DNA of 64,000 bases. It comes from Leadbetterella sp964563435. GTDB lineage: Bacteria; Bacteroidota; Bacteroidia; Cytophagales; Spirosomataceae. Shown piece by piece: positions 9,896-18,343 of the stretch. The stretch lies in assembly GCA_964563435.1 (NCBI GenBank), contig CAZLXI010000007.1:1-64000 (forward strand). The letters run 5' to 3'. The first letter of the stretch is position 1. The number at the start of each line of letters is the position of its first letter. The notes under the pieces were generated by a model that worked only from the letters and a program-made list of their open reading frames with translations, had not been told where the DNA came from and made no database searches. A program made the position numbers and the translations under genes.

Positions 9896-10101
9896 TCCGT
9901 AAAGTTACGGCAATGTCCTGATCCGTTAAAGAATATTGTCAGCAAAGCGGACAAAAGCGGTTGTGAGACAGTCGTTCAGCCTCAATTCTCTTAAAAAATT
10001 AGTTAGTATTGCGCTGTCTGTTAATTTATTAGTAAATTACGGGCTGTTTCCGGTATTCCACAAGGCCCGGCCGGATAGTTTTTAATAATCAAAATTCTAA
10101 A

Positions 10102-12906
10102 ATGAAACGACAGATCTTTAACCTGGTGCTTATTTTATTCATAAGCTCCTGGACATTTGCACAGAAAATCAATCTATCCGATAAGCTGCCTATGGATCCT
10201 GCCGTAAAGGTGGGAAAGTTACCTAACGGGCTTACCTATTATATCCGGAAGAATGCAGAGCCTAAAAACCGGGCCGAACTCCGGCTGGTCATTAAAGCAG
10301 GGTCTATTCTGGAAACCGAAGAGCAGCGGGGACTGGCTCACTTTATGGAGCACATGAATTTTAATGGTACAAAAAACTTCCCGAAGAATGAGCTGGTGAA
10401 TTTCCTCGAGAAGAGCGGGATCAAGTTCGGCGCGGATCTCAATGCCTATACCGGCTTTGACGAAACCGTGTATATGCTTCCGGTACCGACCGATACCCTG
10501 GAAAAATTTGAAAAGTACCTGTCGGTGCTGGCCGACTGGTCGGGGAATGCCACGCTGGAGCATTCCGAGATCGATAAAGAACGCGGGGTGGTACTGGAGG
10601 AGGCCCGCCTGAGAAAAGGTGCGAGCCAGCGGATCAATGAGAAGCTGTATCCCGTATTATTCAGGGGGTCACGCTATGCCGAAAGACTACCGATAGGACT
10701 GGAAAGTGTTATCCAGAATGCCCCTTACGAGGAGTTTAAGAAATTTAAGGAAGAGTGGTACCGGCCTAATCTGCAGGCCATCGTGGCGGTAGGTGATTTT
10801 GATCCGGCCGTGGTGGAGGAGATGATAAAGAAACTTTTCAGCAGCTTTAAAAACCCTGAGAATGCTCAATCCAGAGCCACTCATACCGTGCCGTTATCCG
10901 GCGGAACCGACGCTATAGTCATCACCGACAGGGAGCAGCCTTACAGTATGGTACAGCTGTTCTACCTGCAGCCCGAGCGTAAGGAGATCACAGGCGGGAA
11001 TCGCCGTGAGGCCATGATCCGCTCTTTGTTTAATACCATGATCCACCGGAGAATCAGCGAGCTGCAGCAAAAGGCTGACCCGCCTTTTCAGTTCGGCAGG
11101 AGTGTTTACTCTTCTTTCCTGGCCGGTCTGGATGCCCTGAATGCCATAGCGGTAGCCAAAGGAAATGACGTGGAGAAAGCGCTGGTGGCCGTGCTCGATG
11201 AAAACCAGCGGGCAGCGCAGTTCGGGTTTACACAGGGCGAGCTCGACCGCGCAAAACTGTCGTACAGGTCAGGCCTGGATAAGCAGTTTGCCGAGAAAGA
11301 CAAGACCAGCTCCGCCGCCTATGTCAACGAACTGGTTCAGTGTTTCCTGGAAGACGTGGTGATGACCGACATTTCCTATGATAAAACCTTTGCTGAACAG
11401 CACCTTGACGGCATCGGACTGGATGAAGTCAACACTTTTGTAAAGCAGATCATTACGAAGGAGAACCGGGTGGCGGTGCTGATCGGTCCTGAAGCGGCCA
11501 AAGATGCACTGCCTACAGCAGACCGCTTAAAGCAGCTGCTGGATAATACCGGTTCGACCATCTCGGCTTATGTAGACGAAGCCGTAGCGGCCTCATTGGT
11601 GGAGAAGATCCCGGCTCCGGGAAAGATACGTTCGGAAAAGCAGGTGCCCGAAGCCGGGGTGACAGAGATCATTTTTGAGAATGGTGTAAAGGTAAATCTT
11701 AAGCCTACGGACTTTAAAAATGACGAGATCGTCTTCCGTGGAAGCCGCTGGGGAGGAACTTCGCAGTATTCTGATCAGGAAGCTGATAACGCCGCTTATG
11801 CTTCTTTCGTAGCTTCCAATAGCGGAAACGGCAAACTGACACAGCCGCAGCTTACCCGGTTCATGTCGGGCAAGGTGGCGGGTGTCAGTGCGGGTTTGGG
11901 CAATATTTCAGAGATGATCCAGGGGATGTCGAACGTAAAAGATTTTGAGACCGCGCTCCAGATGATCTATAATAAGTTTACGAATAACCACCTCGACAAA
12001 GAGGTGGTGACCGGCGCTATCGGCAACCAGCGGGATCTCCTCGCCAATATGGAAACTACGCCTACACCGGAGAAGGTATACAATGATACGCTACAGTCAG
12101 TGGTATCCAACTATCATTACCGGAGCCGCCCGATGACCTCGGCCCGCCTGGCAGCGCTGAACCCGGAACGTTCCATGGAAATCTTTAAAGAACGCTTTGC
12201 CGATGCTTCGGGTTTTGAGTTTACGTTTGTGGGCAATTTTGAGGTGGAAAAGATCAAACCTCTGCTGGCCGCTTATCTGGGAAGCCTGCCTTCTACCGGT
12301 AAGAAGCCGGAATATAAAGATCCGGGCATTTATCCTCCGAAAGGAAAAGTATCGAAAACCGTGAAAAAGGGAAGCGAGGATAAAGCGAATGTAACTCTAC
12401 TGCTTTCCGGGGAATACAAGCCGGACGATACAGATGAGCTGCTGCTTTCGGCCGTAGGGGAGATCATTCAGATCAAACTCACGGAGAAGCTCCGGGAAGA
12501 GGAAGGTGGCGTGTATTCGCCCTATGCCCGAATAAGTTATGGCCGTTTCCCGTCGCCCCGCTATCAGCTGATGGTAGGATTTGGCTGCGCCCCGGCCAAT
12601 GTGGAGAAGCTGATCGCCCTCACGCTGGAAGAGATCGGGAAGATCCGTGAGAACGGCGGCACCCGGGAGGATATCGAAAAGTACGTGAACAATAAAAAGC
12701 TGAATTTTCAGACCAGCCTGAAAAACAATAATTACTGGCTGAGTGCCCTGTCTGACAAATACCAGAAGGGCGAGGATATAAAAACTATTCTTACGGGAGA
12801 CAAAGCCCTGGAAAAAGTGACGGTGGAAAGTACGAAAGCCATCGCGCAAAAGTACCTCACCGGAGAGAACTTTATCCGCGTGGTGCTGCTTCCGGAGGAT
12901 AAGTAG
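10102..12906 (+). CDS. M16-family zinc metallopeptidase (pitrilysin-like)
   Basis: 934-aa periplasmic or surface protease with a signal peptide (residues 1-20, cleavage after FAQ). The inverted zinc motif H80-F-M-E83-H84 (HFMEH) is intact, with the distal glutamate in ERGVVLEE (about 155-165). Two tandem M16 halves (about 30-500 and 520-934) make it a single-chain two-domain member; the second half lacks the zinc motif, as expected. Family members degrade peptides in the envelope. It stands alone upstream of a thioredoxin-fold gene (31-bp gap), possibly one transcript. Confidence 0.93.
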   Translation: MKRQIFNLVLILFISSWTFAQKINLSDKLPMDPAVKVGKLPNGLTYYIRKNAEPKNRAELRLVIKAGSILETEEQRGLAHFMEHMNFNGTKNFPKNELVNFLEKSGIKFGADLNAYTGFDETVYMLPVPTDTLEKFEKYLSVLADWSGNATLEHSEIDKERGVVLEEARLRKGASQRINEKLYPVLFRGSRYAERLPIGLESVIQNAPYEEFKKFKEEWYRPNLQAIVAVGDFDPAVVEEMIKKLFSSFKNPENAQSRATHTVPLSGGTDAIVITDREQPYSMVQLFYLQPERKEITGGNRREAMIRSLFNTMIHRRISELQQKADPPFQFGRSVYSSFLAGLDALNAIAVAKGNDVEKALVAVLDENQRAAQFGFTQGELDRAKLSYRSGLDKQFAEKDKTSSAAYVNELVQCFLEDVVMTDISYDKTFAEQHLDGIGLDEVNTFVKQIITKENRVAVLIGPEAAKDALPTADRLKQLLDNTGSTISAYVDEAVAASLVEKIPAPGKIRSEKQVPEAGVTEIIFENGVKVNLKPTDFKNDEIVFRGSRWGGTSQYSDQEADNAAYASFVASNSGNGKLTQPQLTRFMSGKVAGVSAGLGNISEMIQGMSNVKDFETALQMIYNKFTNNHLDKEVVTGAIGNQRDLLANMETTPTPEKVYNDTLQSVVSNYHYRSRPMTSARLAALNPERSMEIFKERFADASGFEFTFVGNFEVEKIKPLLAAYLGSLPSTGKKPEYKDPGIYPPKGKVSKTVKKGSEDKANVTLLLSGEYKPDDTDELLLSAVGEIIQIKLTEKLREEEGGVYSPYARISYGRFPSPRYQLMVGFGCAPANVEKLIALTLEEIGKIRENGGTREDIEKYVNNKKLNFQTSLKNNNYWLSALSDKYQKGEDIKTILTGDKALEKVTVESTKAIAQKYLTGENFIRVVLLPEDK

Positions 12907-12937
12907 GAACGCTGATGACCGCGAAAATAATATAATT

Positions 12938-13501
12938 ATGGCATTAACGGCTTCCAATATGATGAATTTAGGGACAATGGCACCGGACTTCCGGTTGCCG
13001 GATGCCCTCAGCGGGAAAGAGTTCACCCTGGATGAACTCCGGGGTGAAAAGGCCACCCTCATTATGTTTATCTGTAACCACTGCCCCTATGTGATTCATG
13101 TAATGCCGGAGATCATCAGGGTAGCGGCGGATTACGGGTCAAAGGGTATCGGATTCATAGCCATCAGTTCCAATGATGTAGTGGCCTATCCCCAGGATTC
13201 GCCGGAGAAAATGAAGGAATTTGCCGGCACATGGGAGCTCGGCTTTCCTTATCTTTATGATGAAACACAGGGCGTGGCCAGGGCTTACGATGCCGCCTGT
13301 ACACCTGATTTTTATTTGTTTGATGGCAGGTTGAAGCTGGCATACCGGGGAAGGCTCGACGAGTCGCGGCCCCGGGAGGATAACCCGAAGCCTCTTAGCG
13401 GAAAAGACCTGAGAGGGGCGCTGAATGCGCTTTTATCCGGAGAGCCCCTGTCGGAGATCCAGTTCCCCAGCATGGGTTGCAATATCAAGTGGAAGGCTTG
13501 A
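12938..13501 (+). CDS. Thioredoxin-fold protein, AhpC/TSA (redoxin) family
   Basis: 187-aa soluble protein with no signal peptide. The redoxin fold starts at GTMAPDFRLPDALSGKEFTL and has CNHCPYVIHVMPEI as active-site region, with the CxxC at about residues 46-49. This form is widespread in Bacteroidota and usually annotated as a thioredoxin-family protein; a specific substrate is not known. The 3' end (13479-13505) has a decayed copy 53 bp downstream, overlapping the end of the convergent gene. Confidence 0.88.
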   Translation: MALTASNMMNLGTMAPDFRLPDALSGKEFTLDELRGEKATLIMFICNHCPYVIHVMPEIIRVAADYGSKGIGFIAISSNDVVAYPQDSPEKMKEFAGTWELGFPYLYDETQGVARAYDAACTPDFYLFDGRLKLAYRGRLDESRPREDNPKPLSGKDLRGALNALLSGEPLSEIQFPSMGCNIKWKA

Positions 13502-13537
13502 GACCGGACGGGAAATACGCCCTTTACCCATGCAATA

Positions 13538-14620
13538 TCAGGTGGTAGGTTGGAAGACCTCTTTTACAGCCTCCAGGAAGGTTCGCCCGAATTTTACGCA
13601 GGGTTCGAGATGGTTACCCTCCGCCCATTCGTTCCAGGAATTGATGAAGACGATCTGTTCTTCTTCCGGGAAATCTTTGACGTCGTTGACAGCATCGATC
13701 AGCGAGGCCCTGAAATCTTCTACGTTCTGATTGGCCAGAATGACGGCATTTTTCCCTTTGCGGGCGGTGTTGTCAAAACCCACGATAGGGCAGGGGAAAC
13801 CTTTGTACCGGATCTTGTGCACCCGTGCCCTTTCCTTGTATTGTTTATAATCGTAGATCTTGAGTGTGGGGTCAAACACTCCCTGCATCAGGTTTCGTAT
13901 CATCCGTTTCGGCGTGAAGCCGTCGATCCAGAATTCCGACAGCAGGTTATGCCGGGTTTGAAAATGGATGGCGCTGTCAAACCCGACATCCGCCGGGTTT
14001 TTGTCCGGGTCATGGGAGTTGCTGCCCACAAAATAGGGTTTCGGGATGCCGTTTTTCCTGCACACCTCTTCGAAGATAGTAATCATCCGTGAGGCATCCG
14101 GAAGGTCGAAGGGCTTGTAAACCAGGAACAGGGGGCGTCCGTTGATCTTAATATATCTTTCGTCCTTAAAGGAGCTCACCAGCCATTCGGCATGAGACCT
14201 GTGGTCTTCATCGCTGTATTTCTGTTCGATAAGCGTCACACTTTCCCGGTCTTTGCCTTCCCACCGCCGCGACCAGGTCTCGTTGGCCCAGAAATAACAG
14301 AAGGGAAAATCAGGTTTCCGGGAATCAAGGATCTCGTCAATGGGCTGATGGAGCAGCCTTTTCCCCGAAAACCAGTAATGGTAATAACAAAAGCCCCCGA
14401 TACCATATTCCCGGGCCATTTGGGCGTGTGACTCCCGGGTTTCCGGTAGTCTCAGATCATAATAACCGTTATCAGCAGGAAGCTGAGGCTGGTAATGCCC
14501 TTTGAAAAGAGGCTTTGCCGCGGAAACATTGGTCCATTCCGTAAATCCTTTTCCCCACCAGGCATCGTTTTCAGGAACAGGATGGTATTGCGGCAAATAG
14601 ATCGCTAAAGCTTTCGGCAT
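13538..14620 (-). CDS. WbsX-like glycan protein (GH99-like fold)
   Basis: 360-aa protein of the Glyco_tran_WbsX/GH99-like family, recognised by the N-terminal YLPQYHPVPENDAWWGKGFT, the FCYYHYWFSGKR block, FCYFWANETWSRRW, and the C-terminal NSWNEWAEGNHLEP. These proteins occur in O-antigen and cell-surface glycan clusters; whether they transfer or hydrolyse sugars is unresolved. Its start codon directly abuts the stop of the 2OG-oxygenase gene upstream, so the two are probably translationally coupled. Its last codons lie in a sequence resembling the 3' end of the convergent redoxin gene. Confidence 0.85.
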   Translation of the reverse strand: MPKALAIYLPQYHPVPENDAWWGKGFTEWTNVSAAKPLFKGHYQPQLPADNGYYDLRLPETRESHAQMAREYGIGGFCYYHYWFSGKRLLHQPIDEILDSRKPDFPFCYFWANETWSRRWEGKDRESVTLIEQKYSDEDHRSHAEWLVSSFKDERYIKINGRPLFLVYKPFDLPDASRMITIFEEVCRKNGIPKPYFVGSNSHDPDKNPADVGFDSAIHFQTRHNLLSEFWIDGFTPKRMIRNLMQGVFDPTLKIYDYKQYKERARVHKIRYKGFPCPIVGFDNTARKGKNAVILANQNVEDFRASLIDAVNDVKDFPEEEQIVFINSWNEWAEGNHLEPCVKFGRTFLEAVKEVFQPTT

Positions 14621-15460
14621 TTATTTTTTCAAAAGATTGGTTACGAATGGAGGCAGGATCTGGCCTACAAACCAGTTAAGATTTTTCTTAACTTTTACTC
14701 CATCATAATTATCCCTGTTGAAGTGCGTGCCTTCCGGAATATCTTCTCCCGGGCGGGCTTTGAAGAGGGTGGATTTTTTGCCGGGGATAATTTCTCCCTC
14801 GGGTCTTCCTACTGTAAAGTAAAACAGACCTATCGATTTCCGGCTCATTCCTTCCGGGCAGCTGATGATCTCCGGAACGCCGTGGTAATTGTAATCCGTT
14901 ACATCAAAGACCACGAGGCGGTTGAACAGCGGCGCTATCTTCACTTCACAACGGGTCATATCGGTGTCCCAAAGCTCCAGGTCACCGTTATATTCCGGTT
15001 TCCAGTCTTTGTTCAGGTATAATATGGCATTGATGCGCCTTGACAGGTGCGGAAGCTTTCCGTGCATATTAAAATCGGCATGTACACCCAGTTTTCCGCC
15101 CGGCTTCAGCTGGTGCAGTCCGCCTCCCACAAAGTAAGGGTCGGGCATCAGGTTTTTGATTCCGGTAAGGGTTTCCAGAAAATAGACAAAAGGCGCTGAG
15201 TTAAACTGGTATAGCAGCTGGGAAGTGAAGTCGGAGACTTTTTCTTCTCCCTGAGCCTCCAGCTTACCTTCAAAATAATTCTCATATTCCTTCCAGATTT
15301 TGACCTCCGGGCTGGGGAATTCTGCCAGAACCCGCTCCAGGGGCTCCGTGTCCATGAAGTTGTCGATAGCAATGTGCGGAAACGGTTTTGCGCTTTTATA
15401 TTCTTTTGCTTTGGATCTGGCTAGTTTCTCTAACTCGCCTGTATTAAAATATAACTTCAT
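14621..15460 (-). CDS. 2OG-Fe(II) dioxygenase family protein
   Basis: 279-aa non-heme iron, 2-oxoglutarate-dependent oxygenase of the prolyl-4-hydroxylase-like type. The iron motif HxD is in LGVHADFNMHG, the distal histidine in DYNYHGVPE, and the 2-oxoglutarate-binding arginine probably in SRKSIGLFYF. Substrate unknown; family members hydroxylate proteins or sugars. Linkage with the WbsX-like gene (zero gap) suggests action on a surface glycan or its carrier. Confidence 0.87.
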   Translation of the reverse strand: MKLYFNTGELEKLARSKAKEYKSAKPFPHIAIDNFMDTEPLERVLAEFPSPEVKIWKEYENYFEGKLEAQGEEKVSDFTSQLLYQFNSAPFVYFLETLTGIKNLMPDPYFVGGGLHQLKPGGKLGVHADFNMHGKLPHLSRRINAILYLNKDWKPEYNGDLELWDTDMTRCEVKIAPLFNRLVVFDVTDYNYHGVPEIISCPEGMSRKSIGLFYFTVGRPEGEIIPGKKSTLFKARPGEDIPEGTHFNRDNYDGVKVKKNLNWFVGQILPPFVTNLLKK

Positions 15461-15516
15461 TGAATAGTTCAGGTAAGCGGATACACTTCAAAAAGTATTT
15501 CCCCGGTTTTAAGAGG

Positions 15517-15524
15517 CAAATATA
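15517..15524 (-). promoter_or_regulatory. Candidate -7 element for the oxygenase/WbsX pair
   Basis: Minus-strand TATATTTG matches TAnnTTTG, about 57 bp upstream of the oxygenase start. No clear -33 TTG at the right spacing. Confidence 0.4.
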
Positions 15525-15624
15525 CAATTTAAAAAGTGATTCCGGCCATTAAAAATAACTTAAATAATTGGATTTCCGTCTGAGCGTCAGGAGAAACCGC
15601 TGCTCTTTTATCTTCGAAAAATGC

Positions 15625-17415
15625 TTATTCATCCTCAGATTCCAGGGTTTTGGTGATCTTGTCAATGTTCAGGCTGTTAGCCATGGCCGTGAAGATCCCG
15701 TAGTAGGTTCCCTTCCTGTCGAAAAGCTCCTCGTGAACACCGCTTTCCACGGCCCGGCCCTGTTCCAGCACCACAATGTGGGTGGCATCAATGATCTGGG
15801 AGATGCTATGGGAAATGATAATGACCGTCCGGTTGGCTTTTATGGCATCCAGGCTTTTTTTGATCTGCTCCGTGGCGATGGCGTCGAGGCTGGCGGTGGG
15901 CTCATCCAAAAATATGATCGGCGGGTTTTTAAGAAACAACCTCGCTATGGCGATCCTTTGCTGTTGTCCGCCCGAAAGCGAGCGCGCATCCGATTGGTAG
16001 CCCTCGGGCAGCTGTACGACCTGATCGTGGATATACGCTTTTTTAGCTGCTTCTTCCACTTCGCTATCGGAGGCTTCCGGCTGGCCGTAACGGATATTTT
16101 CAGCTATGGTGCCTTTGAAAATATGGTTTTTCTGCAATACCAGCCCGATGTTCTTCCGCAGTTCCGTTGTGTCGTAATCGGCCAGGTCTATGCCGTCTAT
16201 GAAAATCTCGCCCCGGGTGGGTTCATAGAACTTATCCAGGAGATTCACAACGGTGCTTTTTCCGGCCCCGCTGAGCCCTACCAGGGCTGTGGTCCGGTCG
16301 GGAGGTATGGTCATACTCACGTTGAAGAGCGCCTGGGTGCCGTTCGGATAAACGAAGTCCACATTTTTCAGTTCAATTTTACCTTTTACTTTTTCCGGAA
16401 TATAGGTTCCGCTGTTTTCGATCTGGTGATCCGATTCCAGGATGTCGAAGAAGCCTTCGGAGTAGATCAGTGCATCGTTTACCTCATCGTAGATCCGGTG
16501 AAGCTGCCTGATCGGGGCCGAGATGTTCCCGAAGAGCATAATATGGAACATAATTGCGCCGATGGTCATTCTTCCGTCAAGCACAAACCAGGCCGTCAGG
16601 ATAATGATGATCACCACACCCACCTGTTCGATCAGGCTTTTGACACTGTCGAAGATAAAAGCCGTTTTGCGAGTCTCCAGCTGGTTATTGGTCATGTCAT
16701 GCTGAATGATCCGGTGCTTTTCCGCTTCCGAAGACTCCTGTACAAACGACTTGATCACCGTAATAGACTCGATCAGGCTGATGATGCTGTGGTTTTTGGT
16801 TTCCCGGAAATTTCGCATCTTCCGCCGGAAGCCGCTCAGCTTGCTGGCCTGATACTGGCTGATATAGAAGTAAATGGGTACAATGCAAAGGCTGACCATA
16901 CCGATCCAGAAATTAGCCGCAAACATGGCGATCAGCGCCACAATGGCGTTGGCAAACAGGGGAAATATATCAATGAAAAAGTTCTGAACCAGTCGGGTGA
17001 GGCTGCTGATGCCGGTATCGATACGGGTTTGGAGCTTACCGCTCTCGTTTTCAATGGAACTGTAAAAGGCCAGACGATAGGTGAGGATCTTTTCCACGAT
17101 CGCCTGGGAAAAGTCGCGGGCAATGAGGATCCGGAGCCTTTCACCATAATATTTCTGACCGAACTGCACCACGGAGTTCACCACTTCCTTTACCAGCAGG
17201 ATGCTGCTGATCACCGTAAGCAGGGAAAATCCTTTGCTCAGCGGCTCTTTGGCGACCATCAGGTCAGAGATGGAATCTACCGTAAAACGAAGGATGTAAG
17301 CATTCACCTGTGCTGCAAATGAACCGACAACGGTTAATGTGAGCGTCAGGATCACCAAGGTATTATACGGCCTGACAAAGGGCCTGAGCTTTTTGTAAAG
17401 TACAGTTAAAGTCAA
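15625..17415 (-). CDS. ABC exporter, fused permease-ATPase (MsbA/LmrA type)
   Basis: 596-aa half-transporter: six-helix transmembrane domain (about 15-320) followed by an ATPase with Walker A GLSGAGKST, signature LSGGQQQRIAIARL, Walker B IIFLDEPTASLD and the H-loop in IIISHS. It would act as a homodimer exporting a lipid, drug or peptide. It lies upstream of the oxygenase/WbsX pair on the same strand (164-bp gap), so a link to surface glycoconjugate export is possible but unproven. Minus-strand TAGGTTTG at 17438-17445 is a fair -7 element. Confidence 0.93.
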   Translation of the reverse strand: MTLTVLYKKLRPFVRPYNTLVILTLTLTVVGSFAAQVNAYILRFTVDSISDLMVAKEPLSKGFSLLTVISSILLVKEVVNSVVQFGQKYYGERLRILIARDFSQAIVEKILTYRLAFYSSIENESGKLQTRIDTGISSLTRLVQNFFIDIFPLFANAIVALIAMFAANFWIGMVSLCIVPIYFYISQYQASKLSGFRRKMRNFRETKNHSIISLIESITVIKSFVQESSEAEKHRIIQHDMTNNQLETRKTAFIFDSVKSLIEQVGVVIIIILTAWFVLDGRMTIGAIMFHIMLFGNISAPIRQLHRIYDEVNDALIYSEGFFDILESDHQIENSGTYIPEKVKGKIELKNVDFVYPNGTQALFNVSMTIPPDRTTALVGLSGAGKSTVVNLLDKFYEPTRGEIFIDGIDLADYDTTELRKNIGLVLQKNHIFKGTIAENIRYGQPEASDSEVEEAAKKAYIHDQVVQLPEGYQSDARSLSGGQQQRIAIARLFLKNPPIIFLDEPTASLDAIATEQIKKSLDAIKANRTVIIISHSISQIIDATHIVVLEQGRAVESGVHEELFDRKGTYYGIFTAMANSLNIDKITKTLESEDE

Positions 17416-17437
17416 GTTTTCTCTCTGAATTTGATTC

Positions 17438-17445
17438 CAAACCTA
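17438..17445 (-). promoter_or_regulatory. Candidate -7 element for the ABC exporter
   Basis: Minus-strand TAGGTTTG, a full match to TAnnTTTG, 23 bp upstream of the ABC gene start; no clear -33 box. Confidence 0.4.
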
Positions 17446-17550
17446 CACATAAATAAAGATTTTGAGGAATAAGACAGCATTTATGTAAACGTTTTAGGGA
17501 AATTTATAGTCCAATAGTGGTATCTTGTAGATCAATAAACTAACGCTAAA

Positions 17551-18264
17551 ATGAAAAATCTGCTTCTTCTGACATTGATGATATGGAGTGTTTCGTGCAC
17601 AAAGCCTACTTATAATCAGCACAATAGTATGAATTCCCTGGACTGGTCGGGGAGGTATGAAGGCACGCTGCCGGGTAAAGACGGTGTATCGCAGCCTGTC
17701 ATACTGGTATTGAAAGAGGACCTGTCCTATGAAATGATACGCAGCGGGCAAAAGTCGGAAGGAGGATTTGGGTGGGCTCCGGACGGAGGAAAGATCGTTA
17801 TCCCGGAAGAGTCGTTGTATTTCCTGGTGGGGGAAAATTTCCTGAAAGCGGTTACCCGGAAGGGGAAAGAGGTGGAAGAGGGTAAATTCCGGCTGGATAA
17901 GGCGGCTGACACCGGAATCAGGGAAAAATACTGGAAGCTCATTGAGCTGAACGGCAGGCCTGTAACGGTGCGGGAAGGAGGCCGGGAACCTCACCTGATC
18001 ATAAAGCAGGACGAGGAGCGAGTGATAGGCAATGGTGGGTGCAATGGCTTTAGCGGGGCTTACGAGCTGAATGAAACCACAGGGCGGATCCGTTTTTCAA
18101 AAATTGCTGGTACACTAATGGCCTGTATCGATGAAAATGTTGAAGGAGAGTTTTTTAAGGTGTTGGAAGGGGTGGATAACTTCACCACTGACGGTAAATT
18201 TCTTAGCCTCAATAAGGCCCGGATGGCTCCGCTGGCCCGGTTTGAGGTCGTATATCTGAAATGA
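17551..18264 (+). CDS. NlpE-N/META-domain lipoprotein
   Basis: 237-aa predicted lipoprotein: MKNLLLLTLMIWSVSC ends in the lipobox cysteine (residue 16). The first half (about 28-110: DWSGRYEGTLPGKDGVSQPV) looks like the N-terminal domain of NlpE, a copper-resistance and envelope-stress lipoprotein. The second half (about 125-237: YWKLIELNGRPV ... NGGCNGFSGAYEL ... ACIDENVEGEFF) is a META/HslJ domain. The fusion is common in Bacteroidota. Likely outer-membrane-attached and stress-related; exact role unknown. Convergent with acs. Confidence 0.85.
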   Translation: MKNLLLLTLMIWSVSCTKPTYNQHNSMNSLDWSGRYEGTLPGKDGVSQPVILVLKEDLSYEMIRSGQKSEGGFGWAPDGGKIVIPEESLYFLVGENFLKAVTRKGKEVEEGKFRLDKAADTGIREKYWKLIELNGRPVTVREGGREPHLIIKQDEERVIGNGGCNGFSGAYELNETTGRIRFSKIAGTLMACIDENVEGEFFKVLEGVDNFTTDGKFLSLNKARMAPLARFEVVYLK

Positions 18265-18277
18265 GGGTTAAAGTAAA

Positions 18278-18335
18278 TGTGGGGTGTATAAGACCCGGAA
18301 ACCCTCCCGGCTCTTATACGTCACACATTTTATTT
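18278..18335 (+). terminator. Hairpin terminator between convergent genes
   Basis: GTATAAGA (18286-18293) pairs with TCTTATAC (18312-18319), extended by an imperfect GTG.../...CACAC stem and followed by TTTTATTTTC. It fits termination of the plus-strand lipoprotein gene and may also stop acs transcription. Confidence 0.7.
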
Positions 18336-18343
18336 TCATATTA

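Noticed and set aside
15568..17322. A 584-codon open frame on the plus strand, opposite the ABC exporter gene
   Set aside because: It mirrors a well-supported gene on the other strand, has no recognisable motif or promoter, and its composition fits a frame reading antisense to a coding gene.
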